DNA of 64,000 nucleotides from Tamarix chinensis. Lineage: Eukaryota > Streptophyta > Magnoliopsida > Caryophyllales > Tamaricaceae. Under the pieces are notes generated by a model. The model had not been told where the DNA came from. It saw nothing but the letters and a program-made list of their open reading frames with translations, and made no database searches. Positions 37,685 through 49,950 of this stretch are shown here, in pieces (position 1 is the stretch's first letter; every line of letters starts with the position of its first letter). The DNA lies in contig CM060177.1 in the NCBI GenBank assembly GCA_030549775.1, positions 30,098,014-30,162,013 of the forward strand, written 5' to 3'. A program made the position numbers and the translations under genes.

Positions 37685-37925
37685 GAACTGGTTGATTGGT
37701 TTGGCCTAAACAGTCAATCAGTTGATCTAACCAGTCAATCAATTGAGAAAACTAGTCAATTAGTTCGGGCCGACTAGTCAATTAGTTTAGCTCATCCAAG
37801 CCTAGGCTTCCTTCAAACTTGTCGATTGATTTTGCCAAACTAGTCAATTGTTCATAGACCAGTCGATCAGTTCTACCTAAACCAATTAATGGGTTTAAGT
37901 AGAGAACAATACCAGTCGATGTGTT
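37685..37925. repeat. Short-period array of AGTC(A/G)AT motifs
   Basis: The motif AGTCAATCAGTTGA or AGTCGATTGATT recurs about eight times, many copies spaced 19-23 bp, with ACC/ACT before it (CCAGTC or CTAGTC). The units are imperfect and the array decays on its right side. The function is unknown. Confidence 0.7.
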
Positions 37926-38245
37926 AAGTCTAGGGTTGTTAAAAAGTAGAGTCAAGCCAAGTCGGGGTGGTATTAGGCTCATCTCATTTAATAAACAAGA
38001 TTAAAAATAAAACTCAATCTCGGCTCATTAATAAATGACCCGAGCTTTTAACACATCAAGCTAAGATGGCTCATGAGCTTTTGTGATAAAGGAGAAAAGA
38101 TCACGAGCTTTTACACTTTAAATGAGCTCAAGTCCAAATTTTTTATACTCATGTTCGACTCATCTATTAAAGGATTTGAGCTTGAGCCTTATTTTTAAGC
38201 TCATTTAGCTAAACAAACGAGCTAAACCAAGCCCTTAACGAGCCA
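37926..38245. repeat. GAGCTT/GCTCATTTA-rich repeat
   Basis: Words such as GAGCTTTTA, GAGCTTGAGCC, GGCTCATTAATAAATGA, GCTCATTTAGCTAAACAAACGAGC and GAGCCAAGCC recur in both orientations, giving many small inverted matches. Repeats of this wording are scattered in plant genomes, but I cannot name the class. Confidence 0.5.
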
Positions 38246-38524
38246 AGCCCAAAAATCTCACAAGCTTAGATGAGGAAAGGTATGCTTTTGTGTTTGTGAT
38301 ATCACAACTCAAAAAAGAAAAGGATGTAATACACAAAAATAAAACCCAAATAGGTTTTATGAAGAAAAAAATGTGCATCTTTAAACTTATGTGAATCTTG
38401 ATGAAGATCTTGGTGAAATATGCATAGAAAAGATTAAAGATCAACTAACGATTAAGATCATATAATCTTGCTAGATTATTGAAGGAGAAAGAAAGATAAG
38501 GTGGTTGAAGACATACACAAGCAA

Positions 38525-38620
38525 TGTTATCAGTGTAGAGGTTGTGGCCATTTTGCCAAATAATGCCCTAACAAGTGCACATTGACATTGAAAGAAATTG
38601 AAGCGGTGCGAAAAGAATAA
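38525..38620 (+). pseudogene. Gypsy-1 gag zinc knuckle
   Basis: The frame reads CYQCRGCGHFAK, a stop, CPNKCTLTLKEIE. This is a CX2CX4HX4C knuckle with the GH pair intact and a following TLTLKEIE tail, which is typical of plant gypsy Gag. A stop codon replaces the residue before the last Cys. Intact Gag would package element RNA. Confidence 0.68.
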
Positions 38621-39126
38621 AACAAGGAATAAGTTAAAGATGATTCTAGTGATGGATGGAAAAGTGAAGATGGTGAATGCCCTATCATCTTTGAAGAAAA
38701 AAGAGAACCATGTTTCATGATGAAGAAAATCAAAACCTATAAAGATCTTATTCATTATTATTCTAGGGTTTCTTTATGCTTATTTGGTTCAAACATTATT
38801 ATTTCATCAATTTTAGGATTTAAATATTCATAATGATTATTTCATGATTTATATTGATGATTTGAAGATTGGGGAGCAAAATTGTTATGGTTCAAATTTC
38901 ATACGTGAAAAGAATCATGAAGTTAGAGGTTGATTCAAAGCCATATGCCATATTAGATTATCATTATGTATTTGGTCATGAGTTTATTTTTTATTTATTT
39001 ATTTTTTATGATCCAATGGATTCCAAATTGGAAGAAATTCAAGAACAAGCATCAACATGAAGAAATTGTGTTTGTCTTGACATTGTGCACACTCAAATAT
39101 TTGAATTTGAGGTCAAATTCTTCAAG

Positions 39127-39139
39127 AGAGGGAGAATGA
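39127..39139 (+). promoter_or_regulatory. Gypsy-1 polypurine tract
   Basis: AGAGGGAGAATGA lies immediately before the TGTAGATTC LTR start. It is the expected plus-strand primer site. Confidence 0.6.
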
Positions 39140-39919
39140 TGTAGATTCATTTTCATTCATACATCTAACAATATGTTTCAAAGATATTTTATATGTTTCT
39201 TAAATTTATTGGAGGTTTTTTTTTTCCAGTTACAAATACTTTCTTGGAGATTTGGGAATAAATTGAAGAATCTTGCAAAATAGGCAAACTTATGCAACCA
39301 AATGAATCCTTGATAAGTTAGATACTTTTTTGACCATTCAAATATGATAATGTGATAGCTTAGACATGGAAAAAGAGCCATGCAATGTGGAGGTTACCAT
39401 CATCCTAGTTAGAACTACTTAGCTAGGGTTTCTTAGTTAGCTAAGATTTGTTCTTAACTAATTTCCCTTTATCCCAGCATGTAATATAGCTTGATGGCTG
39501 GGTATTTCGTGGGATATACCTATATATATGGCATACATAAAAATCTTGTAAGTAATGTAATGTTTAGTCGAGTAATATAATTCTCTTTGTGAGTTTAATT
39601 CAATTTTATATTCTTTGTAAATTGAAGTTGTGTATATCCATTTATCTTAAAGAGTTTGGGTTTGTGTCTTTAAGGATATATTTTTTGAATTTTTTCAAAG
39701 TTTTTCCTACCTTTGGAAGTTTACTTCGCGTATTCTTCCTAAGGGATGTCAAGTGAGAAAATATTTGTGAATTTTTAGTTGGTAGCTTTGGATTGTTTAC
39801 TTTGTGAAATAACTTTCATTCATATCCATTTCCTATACTATGATTTTGAATCATATCATTTGAATATGTTTTGATTCTTGGTGTTATTTGCATATGGGAG
39901 TGAAGCATGTAAATCCACA
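39140..39919 (+). mobile_element. Gypsy-1 3-prime LTR, about 780 bp
   Basis: It starts TGTAGATTCATT after the polypurine tract and ends GTAAATCCACA, the approximate inverted complement of the start. TATATATATGG at about 39,520 is a TATA candidate. The five bases after it are TCATT. Sequence of repeat B2 resumes right after the end, so the element was inserted into B2. Confidence 0.6.
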
Positions 39920-42415
39920 TCATTTTCTATCTTCTAACTCCTCATGCTTAACTCTTTTCTGCTTAATCTTAAGCAAAGGAGAATTAAACCATTGAGAAAG
40001 TTGAAGATGTGAGCCTTATTCTTCCTTCTATCAAACTCATTCAACTAAAGGAAAGAGTATGGTATTCTCTCTTTTTTATTTTATCTTATATTTTTGTGCT
40101 TTGTTTAGTTTTAAAACGATTTATGTATAGCTGAGTTTTAAAATAAGGTGATCAAGTTTTGAAAGAGGAGGAGAAGGCTATCAAGGGTTCTTCTTTATTA
40201 TTTTTAGTTGGATCTTGTCCCTAAATAAATCATCTCAACTTATAGCTTATAGAAATTATGTGCTTGTATGTATTATTTCACATTTAATCACAATAGTAGC
40301 ATATTAGGGTTTTGTGTAAGAAAGCATAAGATTTTTGCAAGCATGAGTTTTTCAAAAAAAAAATTATGAGTTTCCATGATATGATGTAGACATAAGTGTT
40401 TTTATGTGTGTATGAGTTTTGATGGAGTTGTATGTTGAAAATGATTTATTTTTCTTACCATGTGGCCTTTGTCCTCTAGGCCATTTTTGGTGTTCCCATG
40501 TTTTTTTTATTAATTTTGAGTATACCATGATGTTCACTATGATTTTTAATTTAAGTTTTATATATAACATGCTTGGGTTTGTGCATATGTCAATTATATG
40601 TTAATTAATTTTTATGAAGCCTAGAGGTAATTTAGCCAATTTACACGAGTATTGCCATTTTTGGGTAGCAAGCATGAGATTTTATGTGTTATCTTGTTAA
40701 GTATGTTAAGTGATTAACAATTGGTTTATTAATTATGTATTTTGAGAGTTTCATGTTTTAATTAGTGTTTTGGGAACTAAAGTCTTTTTTGGTCTTTTCA
40801 AATAAAATTTAAATTTCTTGAAATGAAATTATATGTTTTCAAGGTGTTTTTCTTAATACTATTTGGCTTTAGGTTGATGTTTATGTAAAAATATAAGTGT
40901 TTAGCATTTATTTGCCATTTTATAAGTTATTTTGGAAACATGGGGTTTTTAGCAAATGTCTTCTTAGTTGACCATAGTTGTGGATTATCGTTGATCATTG
41001 AGATTACCCTTTGAATTTTTAGAATAAAAACACAAATAATGTTTTTTTAACAATTTATTAGCATGAGTAGTTATTGTTATAAATAGTAATTTAATGTGAA
41101 TAGTAATTTAACCATTTTTATAAAGTGAGTGTGAACATGTTTGGTGTCATTAATAGTGTTTGAGAATGAATAATAAAATTTCCAATATTACCTAAAGTGG
41201 TTATATATTGAGTTTGGAGTAATTGGAAGCAACTTTAGTAAAAATAAAATAAATACTAATAACGTAAAGTGAAAGAAAGAATTGAGATTTAGGCAAGTAG
41301 CTTCCAAATGGCCTCTGAGATATGGTCGAGTAGGTATATGCCTACCCCATGTATATTATGTTGCTATTATCATTTTGCATTAGTAACGCTCATTTCTGCT
41401 CAATATGTGATTAACAAACTATGTTGGATAATGCTACTTAAAGCTAGGTGACCTTGGTTGATTCATAAATTTCCTTAGTCTTTGTACTTTGAATCAATTT
41501 CTTGGCTTCTAAGCCCTAGAAAGATTAGTTGACCTTACATGTTTTTCTAAGAGTGGATTCTCATTATCACATATAAGCATGTTTGTTAGTATCATATGTT
41601 ATCTTTGAATTGTTTTCTTATGCCATGGTAATGTGATTATAGGCTAGTATGCTTTCACTTTGAGTTGGATATATTTACTTAGTACTTATTAGTGTTGATA
41701 CTAGACTTGTATAGATGACTATGTAAAAGTTATTAATGATGATATCTACACCAAGTACATGCACATTACCAAGGAATTATTTAGGGTTGGTAAAAAGTAA
41801 GACCATTAGATTTTAACATGTCTTCAGTGTTTCTTTTGTTTATTCTAGATATTTAATACTCGAAATCTCTTTTTATACCTCTAAGCATCAATTCTTTTGT
41901 TATCATGTGGCTTCAGGAGATATTGTCATTTTTTTTTAAAAATATCAATTTATGAAATTCTTATTTCCACTTATTTTCTTTTTATATAATTATTTTTTCT
42001 ATTTAGGTTCAAATTAAAATATGTAGCCTCACATTTGGTATAAAAATGGTAAGTATATTAGACATATACCGAGTTTGATGGTAGCACTTTATATATTACT
42101 GCCTCCGTACTGATAAAGAAGTTATTCGGTCATCAATATTTTATATTAAAAAGAAAGTCATTTTAGAAATATCAAAGTCTATTTTTTATTTTTTTGCTCT
42201 TACTTTTTTAATTATATATGTATTAAATACTTTGTTAATTTTCAATGAACGGTGTTAGTGTAATTTTAAAACCACTTTTATTGTTTTCTTAAAAATTGTG
42301 CAAAATGATAAAATGACTTTCTTTTTGTTATATAAGGAGTAATATTTTTTCTTAGGAAATTCAAAGTTGTAAAACAAAAATTTTCAGTTATAAATTTTGG
42401 AGTCTTACAATTAAC
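39920..42415 (+). mobile_element. LTR-like repeat B2
   Basis: It aligns by eye with B1 (3,400-4,413 and the start at 19,416). It ends TTTTGGAGTCTTACA at 42,415, a degenerate form of the GGGTGTTACA end of A1. A segment at about 41,660-41,700 (TACTTAGTACTTATTAGTGTTGATAC) resembles the TTACTCAGTACGTAGCGTACTGATC region of A1. It has no coding domains. The Stowaway-like MITE at 42,097 is inserted in it. Confidence 0.55.
42097..42341. mobile_element. Stowaway-like MITE 1
   Basis: The left end TACTGCCTCCGTAC and the right end (reverse complement TACTCCTTATA) resemble the CTCCCTCCGT termini of plant Tc1/mariner MITEs. TA dinucleotides border both ends. Internal matches such as AAGTTATTC and AAAGTCATT suggest further degraded inverted pairing. 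Confidence 0.6.
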
Positions 42416-42682
42416 CTTAGGGGTGTATCGTTAGCTCAACCACACTAGGGCTCTAACTTTTGGGACTCTTTACTTTAGTATATCTCACATAGGTATTTAT
42501 TCAATCAAAATTTATATCGTAGCAATTAAAGATGTTGCAACAAGTAAGCCTTATGATGATGGTGGTGGTGTTTATGCGTGGGGAGGGGGGAGAGAGAATA
42601 ATTAATGAGACGACATTTTTTGTATGAAAACTTGATAACTTTGACTTTGAATCATTTTATCAAAGATGAAGGGTTGCGATAT

Positions 42683-43110
42683 TACTACTACAATTAAGGA
42701 AAATATCATCTATACAAGGTGGAAATTACCCTTAGTATGTGTAGAATACTACTATAAGTAGATTAAGAAACTTTAGCATTTTAGTGTCGGAAAAAAAAAT
42801 CGATGATATTTTTGTAAATACTTTGCATTTATATTTTAGGTTACGAAACTGTCTCTAGTAAGTAGTGAAAAATACCCTCGGTGAGTATAGAAAACTACTA
42901 TAAATAGCTTAGAAAACTATATTATTTGAGTGTAGAAAATTAAAAAATTTATAAATATTGTATTTATATTTTTTACATAAGAAAACTATACTTAGTATGT
43001 GATTAAAACTACCCTCAATAGGTTAAGTAACCATCATAAGTAACTTAAAAAATTAGAGTGGTTCGAGGTTATCATCATAAGGGATGATTATCTCTAGATA
43101 TGCCCTACAC
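42683..43110. mobile_element. CACTA-3, left end with subterminal repeats
   Basis: It starts TACTACTACAATTAAGG, one change from CACTACTACAA. It then repeats AA(A/T)ACTACTATAA(G/A)TAG and TAGTATGTG/GTAAGTAGTG words for about 400 bases. This is the layout of a CACTA end. No transposase and no certain right end were found. Confidence 0.5.
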
Positions 43111-44149
43111 ACACACATTTATATCATCCATGTTTTATTCATGACATTCTCTTATTTCCTTTTTCTTTGGCTCTTTTCCTCATGCTTCTTTTAAGCTTTT
43201 TTTTCCCCTGTAAGTTATAACCTTTTTCTAATTTCTCTTGTGTGACTTGTGTACTTCCATCTTAGACAATTCTTAAGACATTCCTCCATCTTTTAACCCC
43301 CTTCACCGATGATCAATGATTTTGCTTATAAAAGGTAAGAAGATCCTTTTTTAGGAAGTAGTGATGCAATACTTGCTATATTTTCTCCATTTACAAAAAT
43401 CCTCATAACACTTTCAACATATTACTAAAGATCAAATAAAATGTTTTTTTATTGCTAAAGTTTATTATTATTTAATTTAGTAATTATGTGATTAATTTTT
43501 AATCATTAAGCATATATTGATCAGTGATAAGCTTATTATTTATTATCATTGACAAATTGATTATAAAATATTTAATGTATGTTTTTAACAATTTCATGAT
43601 CAAGACAATGATTTAATATCTAAATCATGCTTATTATATTACCTAATGTTTTTAACTATGTATGATTCTTTTGTGATTTTATATAGTAACAAATTGTAGA
43701 TTAAGTTATAATAGAAATTTTAAATGGATTAGATTTAACAAATAAAATTAGGGTTGAATTTCGATTTTGAACCAAATTTCATAATATAGTTCGCCTCAGC
43801 CAACTTTCAAATCCTTCCATCATTTGTTTTGATCTCACTATCTTCAATTCTATCCATTTTGATCTCCTCTCCATTAGCTGAAGACATTCATTTCCCTTCA
43901 TAAGACTCCAATAATTTAAACCATTTCTCATGACAACAAATGTGTTAAATACATCCTAAATCGAGTATCCAATACCTTTTCACACATCCACACCTTGTAT
44001 TAGAACATCCTACTTATCCTCACTATGAATTGCAATCTTAGCATAAATATTCTCCCTTGATTTTTCATTGTAATAAAGAAAATTCTCCTTTATTTACCCA
44101 ACCGTAACATAATGAAAGCATGTGATATGGGATTAGAATCCCTTAATCA
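43111..44149. other. Intergenic or decayed element sequence, no gene recognised
   Basis: Most is AT-rich and featureless. The right half (43,700-44,149), read on the minus strand, may continue the copia-2 gag-to-protease region, but I cannot identify a motif with confidence. Confidence 0.35.
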
Positions 44150-44829
44150 TCATGTGACATTCCTCACCTGCAACTAGATTGGATCCACCTAGTGAGATAG
44201 ATCCCTCTTGACTTGCCAACTTTTCTACCTCGAGCAAAACCGTAACAATGTCCTCTAGAGAATGCATATTTTTTTCCTAATCAATGAACTTGTCATTAAT
44301 TAATCAAATTTTTTCTAAAGAGAAGCCAATACTAAGAGTCTCATCCTCATCATTAAAGAATTCATCAAAATTCATTAACTAGGGGATTTGGCCACTGAAC
44401 TCATTCAAATGATCTTGCATATCATCTTCTTCTACCATCTCAAGCAAGAATATATCCTTCTTCTAGAACACCTCAGCCACCAGCAACTGTGATACATATG
44501 CCTTTGATAGTTGGCCCATAGCTCTTTAGAATTTTTCTCCTAAAATATGTTGCACTTCCTTTCTTGAGCAAGAGACAATACTATCATACTCAATAAATGT
44601 AGCATCTTATTCTCTCACATGGTTGACTCTACATTTATCAATTTCTTATCCTCTATGGCTGTGTGCAGTTCTTATTAAATAAGAACATCCTTAATCATAA
44701 GTTGTTTTAGAACACATATCTATTATCATTAAACACTTTCATTGTAGTATTTCCACTAAGTATCTTCTCCATCTACCTAACCACCACTTGCATACTTGAT
44801 GTTAGTATGCACAAGTTCGGATACCAATT
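44150..44829 (-). pseudogene. Copia-2 gag remnant
   Basis: The minus strand reads KEVQHILGEK, stop, SKAYVSQLLVAEVF, stop, then FLLEMVEEDDMQDHLNEFSGQIP. The order resembles copia Gag (UBN2-type): a region equivalent to AKELWxxLxxxY, then LKMEEGxDLxEHINEF. Two internal stops are plain in the readable part. A primer-binding site lies just upstream at 44,815. Intact Gag would form the particle shell. Confidence 0.6.
44815..44827 (-). promoter_or_regulatory. Copia-2 primer-binding site
   Basis: On the minus strand TTGGTATCCGAAC resembles the TGGTATCAGAGC site complementary to initiator methionine tRNA, used by most plant copia elements. It sits upstream of the gag remnant in the right direction, next to a CA that would end the 5-prime LTR at 44,830. 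Confidence 0.6.
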
Positions 44830-45669
44830 TGCCGTAATAACCTTGCTTTATCTACCAAATTAAACATTTATATTTGTCTTTATTTTGTTTCCCAGAATAA
44901 TTAGCTTAAGTCTTGTCTTCTTCCAACATGACTAATACATATACACATGGACACAAAGTTCTTCTAAGCATCAAATAGAACAAGCTACAGTTGAAATAAG
45001 ATAAAAATTATATAGAGTATTAAAAATAAAGAAAATGAAGATATAGAAACTTGAATTTGTATTATTATCAACCAAGGATAACAAAAATTCAAAATCATTC
45101 CCTTTTTGTGTTTTTATCCCGCCAAAAAATCATAACTCCCTTCTTAATTCCCCGTTTGATGAATATTTGTCTTCTCTAAAGTACACAACTAGAATTAGAG
45201 TCTTAACTGGTCCATTGAATCTAGGTTACAACTATTCTCTCTTCTTATACTTGGTCTCACCAAGGTGTCTTACAAAAATCTCCTTTAATTAGACAAATAA
45301 TACATTATAAAGTCAATAAAAATATAAACCATGCAATAAAAGATAACAAAAACCAAAACCACTGAAAATTGAACACAAAACACAAATTATGTAAGGAAGC
45401 ATCGATCAAAGTGTTTATTAAAACATTACGTGTTACTCAACACTATCCTATCATGTGGTTCTATTCATTGCACTCTTCGATCTTCATTCTTTGATACTCT
45501 TCAACACAAAGGTGAACTATAACATTCCTTAGCCTTGTTACCACCTAAGACATCAATTCTCCTTTGTCATCCACCATTCAAGATCATCCATAGCTCATAT
45601 TCATGTGGCTTGATTCCAACACATTCAATATAGAAAAATAAAGCTTTTATTAACATCAAGTATATTAAT
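44830..45669 (-). mobile_element. Probable copia-2 5-prime LTR region, far end not defined
   Basis: The position next to the primer-binding site implies an LTR ending at 44,830 on the minus strand. I could not find its TG start, and A2 begins at 45,670. Moderately AT-rich, with no open frame of interest. Confidence 0.35.
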
Positions 45670-46399
45670 TGTAACACTCCCAAAATTTACTACTGAAAAA
45701 TTTCGTTCATTAAAAGATTTAGTGAAAGTAAGTAAAACAAAACTAGTGAATTTTTGGGGATATTACCACCATGATAAGTACAAGCCTGGCCCCGACCTAT
45801 CTCGTACTAACCATAAGGATAAAGAAAAATTACCATCCATCATTAGTCAACTTAAATCAAGAATTCATAAAAGCATAAACATTCATAATGCGGAAATCAG
45901 AGTACACGTAAAAGAGTTTACAATCCAAAAAGTACATAATTAAACTTTTCCAAAAGGGATAAAACCTATAGTATGATAAAAATGAGTATGAATAAACCGA
46001 TGCAAGATAAAGGAACATAAAAAAGGAAAATCCAACTACGTCACTCTTGATCCCCGGGCCAAGTCCAAGCACGACTCTTAGCCTCGCCTGATGCTTCCTA
46101 AGAATCAGAGGTATCGAAAATATCATCACCTACCTGCACAAACTCAATAGAGACCTCTGCTTATGGGAATGAGAAGAATCCATGAAATGGGTAATCAATA
46201 CGCTACATACTGAATAAGGTAACCATACATATAACGCCAAGCATACAAAACATATAACAAAAGCATGATCATATAAACAACATCCAACCAACACATATAA
46301 ATAAAGGCCAAGCTATAGTCCGGATAAACTGATTCTTTAATTTTCTGATCAATACTCATTTCACACCATGCTTATTATAATGCCATAAGAATTTAGGAA

Positions 46400-46730
46400 C
46401 CCCACTATTATAGCCGGTAGATTGGAAACGTATAGGGCGGAATGCACCTGACCACTATTATATGCCAGTGGATTAGTCTCTAGGGCTATTATACCTATGG
46501 ATCGATCTGGCTCCGACTCTCATGGTGTTCTGTTGTAAGTACTTAGTATCTTTTACATGTCTTATCATAACTTAGAGTTTGGTTTATTGAGCTCTGGATC
46601 CCCCATTATTATAGCTGGTGGATCAGAAATGCACAGGATAGAATGCACCTGACTACTATTAGATGTCGGTGGATCAGTCTCCAGGCACCCCGGCACCCTG
46701 CCACTATTATGCCGGTGGATTGACCTGGAC
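46400..46730 (-). repeat. Tandem arrays of LTR A2
   Basis: CACTATTATAGCCGGTAGATTGG-type units recur, alternating with GGGCGGAATGCACCTGA-type links. These are reverse-complement counterparts of the A1 arrays at 16,186-16,535. Confidence 0.8.
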
Positions 46731-48436
46731 TCGGCTTAATAATCTTTCACTTTAAATGATTAGTGGCTTATTGTGTCTTATTCAATAAGTTTTTACCCTA
46801 GACATGCATGTCACAATCCATCTACTCTTATCCTTCCGAGAGGGCACTCCCTATATCTTGAGACTTCTTCACCTCCTAACACACCCCAAAATCATTTCCC
46901 TCTTCCACTTACTCACACGGGAGGCCCAAATCCTAAGTCTGTGGGTCAACGCCCACTATCTTATGTCATCTAAGTTCACTCACTATCTAGGGTTTTATCT
47001 TGAAACCCTAATTTGGGCCTGTGTGACCCATCCTTCTCTACCTCACGCAACTAAGGCTGCTTTACCACCCCACACATCACCTCACATATATTCAACCCCC
47101 ATCATTTCACTTTAATCCCCCAAATACATGTGAGACTATGAAACCTTAGTTAGCCACACCAAACCCTAGCACCCTTCTTTCCTACATGTCACCCCTCCAT
47201 TTCTCACCTGCCATCTTTGCTTTCCCATGATACCCATACCCACCCTATACATGATATTCTTCCACTTGCATCCCATACTCCACTCACCTTCAATTATTTT
47301 TTCTTTCACAACAACCTCCAATTAGGGTTTTCTGCCCCAAACCCTAGCTACGTTTCCTATGCACTCTTATACCAACCTATGTATTATTTTTCACCCAAAG
47401 CCTCCAATCACCCCCAACAACTCTTCCCTTACCTTACTTACATCTCAAGGCAACATTTCATATGTAAAGATCATCCCATGCAGACTCCATCCACCCCATG
47501 AAAACCTAGAAACTCCCATGCAAAGTTCACCCCACTCTTTTTTTGTTCATAATTCCCTTTTATTTACCTCCTCATGGAACACGAGATAATTAGGTCAATC
47601 TTATATCTCCTTGGTCAATTCACTTCCCCCTTTTCCTTTTTCATCCTTTCACCCCATATCAATATATTAAACATCCTAGCATATATGTCCTAAAGTGCCA
47701 CATCATACAACATCATAAGCACAACACACACATATTATACACATGTCATAAGGAAACCACATAAGCATATCTCAACTCCAAGCTGTGCTACATCATAAGA
47801 TACACAACATAACATAGCACATGGCATACAAGGCACATAACACACATATAGAGGGTCTTAGCTACATCCTTACCTAATACGACACTAGTTCTGGAGTACG
47901 CTCCTACGCCTCCCTAGGGTTTTGACTGGATTCACCTATAAGAGGGAAAACTAAGGATTAATTTCCCTCCTACCAAAAAAATTAATATTATTTTCTAACT
48001 TACCCCAATATTAGGGTTACTATTATTAAGAGATAAAAATAGGGTTTTTATTCTCAAGGTAGCCAACTAAGTTATCACTAGTCAAAATAGGTTCATGTTA
48101 AGGTATTTGTAGCCATATTTATGTTATTAAAGATAATAGTTTTAATACTACTAATAATAGTTGTATCAAAAAATAATGATAATAATTATAATAGCAATAG
48201 TTCTGATATTAAGAATAATACTTGAAAATGGGTCCTAATAATCATAATAATAGAAACCTTAGTGATAATAAGGTTAAGGTTAATAATAGTGTTAGTAATA
48301 AAAATAATAATATAACAATAGTAATAATAACCATAATGATAATATTGTTAAGGATAATACTAATAATAGTAATGATAATACAAATGGTTTGAATACTTAC
48401 AATAATAATAATAATAACATGCCAAAGTTAGCATAA

Positions 48437-48437
<1 letters not shown>

Positions 48438-48474
<37 letters not shown>

Positions 48475-48475
48475 C

Positions 48476-48540
<65 letters not shown>
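48438..48540 (+). repeat. (GAT)n followed by (AAT)n
   Basis: About 37 bp of GAT repeats are followed by about 63 bp of AAT repeats, in the position equivalent to the A1 trinucleotide block. On the LTR strand this is (ATT)n then (ATC)n. Confidence 0.95.
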
Positions 48541-48541
<1 letters not shown>

Positions 48542-48683
48542 GTAATAATGATATTAATAGGTAATAAAGATAAGGATAATCATAATAATAAATAAAATAG
48601 GGTTTTGACTTCTTTAAAGTAATAATGGGATAAATATCCCGAGGCTATATTTAGTAATAATAATGATAAAAATATTAGCAATG

Positions 48684-48686
<3 letters not shown>

Positions 48687-48745
<59 letters not shown>
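48687..48745. repeat. Palindromic (AAT)n(ATT)n block
   Basis: About 28 bp of AAT repeats run directly into about 31 bp of ATT repeats. The block is self-complementary and could form a hairpin or cruciform. Confidence 0.9.
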
Positions 48746-48747
<2 letters not shown>

Positions 48748-48829
48748 ATTAAGGATAATAACATCAATACAAATAAAAGAGATAATAATAGCATAAATAG
48801 GGTTTTAAGGGTTGGGGTACCACATAGGG

Positions 48830-49950
48830 TTAGTGGTGACCAGGCGATACACAGTGGGGCAAAGAGAAGAAAGGTGGAAAGTAGGTTGTTTAGGATACGA
48901 GAGGGGGATTTGAGGTGGTGGAGGATGCCCTAGGTTGAAAGGGTAGGAATGGTGGTGGGGCCGCAACCAAAGGGGGCGGCGCAGACGGTGGCGGTGTAGT
49001 GGCCGAAGGAGGTGGAAAGGGAAGAGGGAGAACGACAGGGAGGCAGGGGAAAGGATGGTAGGGGAGGTAGAGGAGGTTCTGTTGGTGGTTTTAGGGGTAG
49101 AGGGAGTGGTGGTTGCGGCGGGAAGGGTGGCGAACAGTATCGGGAATGGCAACAGTGGGTGAGATGAAGTTGGTCAAATGGCCAACTTTGCATGGCCAAG
49201 GCGGGAGGATCGAGGGTGGTGGGTGGTGTAGGTCGGTGGAGGGTGGTGTAGAGAGTATTTTGGGAGGTAGTTCGGGTAGCAGCGACAGAGTGGACAGTTG
49301 AACAGGTGGCAGCTCACAAAGGGAGAAAATTTCTAGGCAGAGAAAAAATGTCGAATGGGGGGGGTGGTTGAAGGGTATTTATAGACAATTGATGGGGGAA
49401 AATAGAGGGGGAAGAGAGAATGATGATGGCATGCATGGTAGGTCGCTGGCCGGCGGCGCACGACCGGTGTAGGTCTACAAAGTTGTCGGTCTGCCAACTG
49501 TGGAAATAAGAAAGGAAGGGAGAGAAAGAGACATGCGTGAAGAGAGAGATAGAGAGCATGATTAAGTGGCGAAGGGAGAGGGATCAACGAGGAAGAGAGT
49601 GGCAGTGGTAGGTCGGCGTGAGGCGTTGCAGAGGCTGCATGCCTGCACGGGGAAGGGAGGAAGTTGAGGGGTCAGGGGAAGAAGGGATGTCGGTAGAGAA
49701 AGGAAAAAGAAGGGGTGTGGACCAATCAGTTCAGGGAGAAAAGAAAGAAAGAAAAGGAGGGGGCCGAACTAGGTGGCTGGCGAGGGAGAAGAAGGGCAGA
49801 GGGTTAGGGTCGTGCGAGGGTGGGAGAAGTCTTGGCCATGAGGGAAGGGCATGCCTAGATCGGGGAGCAAGAAAAAAAAAAGAAAGGGAGAAAGGAGAGG
49901 AAGGAAAGAAAGAAAAAAGAAGAAAAAGGAAAAAGAATGGATTGGAAAAT
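48830..49950 (-). other. G-rich (plus strand) low-complexity segment of LTR A2
   Basis: Counterpart of the C-rich segment of A1. It holds overlapping frames on both strands (such as 48,805-49,152 minus and 49,618-49,986 plus). They are Pro/Leu-rich or Gly/Arg/Lys/Glu-rich and show no domain. I do not regard these as genes. Confidence 0.7.

Larger units (their letters stand above)
38246..39139 (+). mobile_element. Gypsy-1, internally deleted Ty3/gypsy element, internal part
   Basis: A gag zinc knuckle at 38,525 is followed within about 600 bases by a pol C-terminal-like end (NLRSNSSREGE at about 39,101-39,133, ending in the purine-rich GAGAGGGAGAATGA). Protease, RT, RNase H and integrase are missing between them. 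The 3-prime LTR follows directly. The 5-prime LTR is not recognised. Confidence 0.6.

Noticed and set aside
38525..38566. Zinc knuckle as a sign of an endogenous pararetrovirus
   Set aside because: The following TLTLKEIE tail, the polypurine tract and the TG...CA LTR fit a Ty3/gypsy retrotransposon. No virus movement or coat region is seen.
46773..47589. Cluster of Pro/His/Ser/Leu-rich plus-strand frames
   Set aside because: They are antisense to LTR A2 and correspond to the G-rich stretch of A1 at about 15,240-16,080. No domain.
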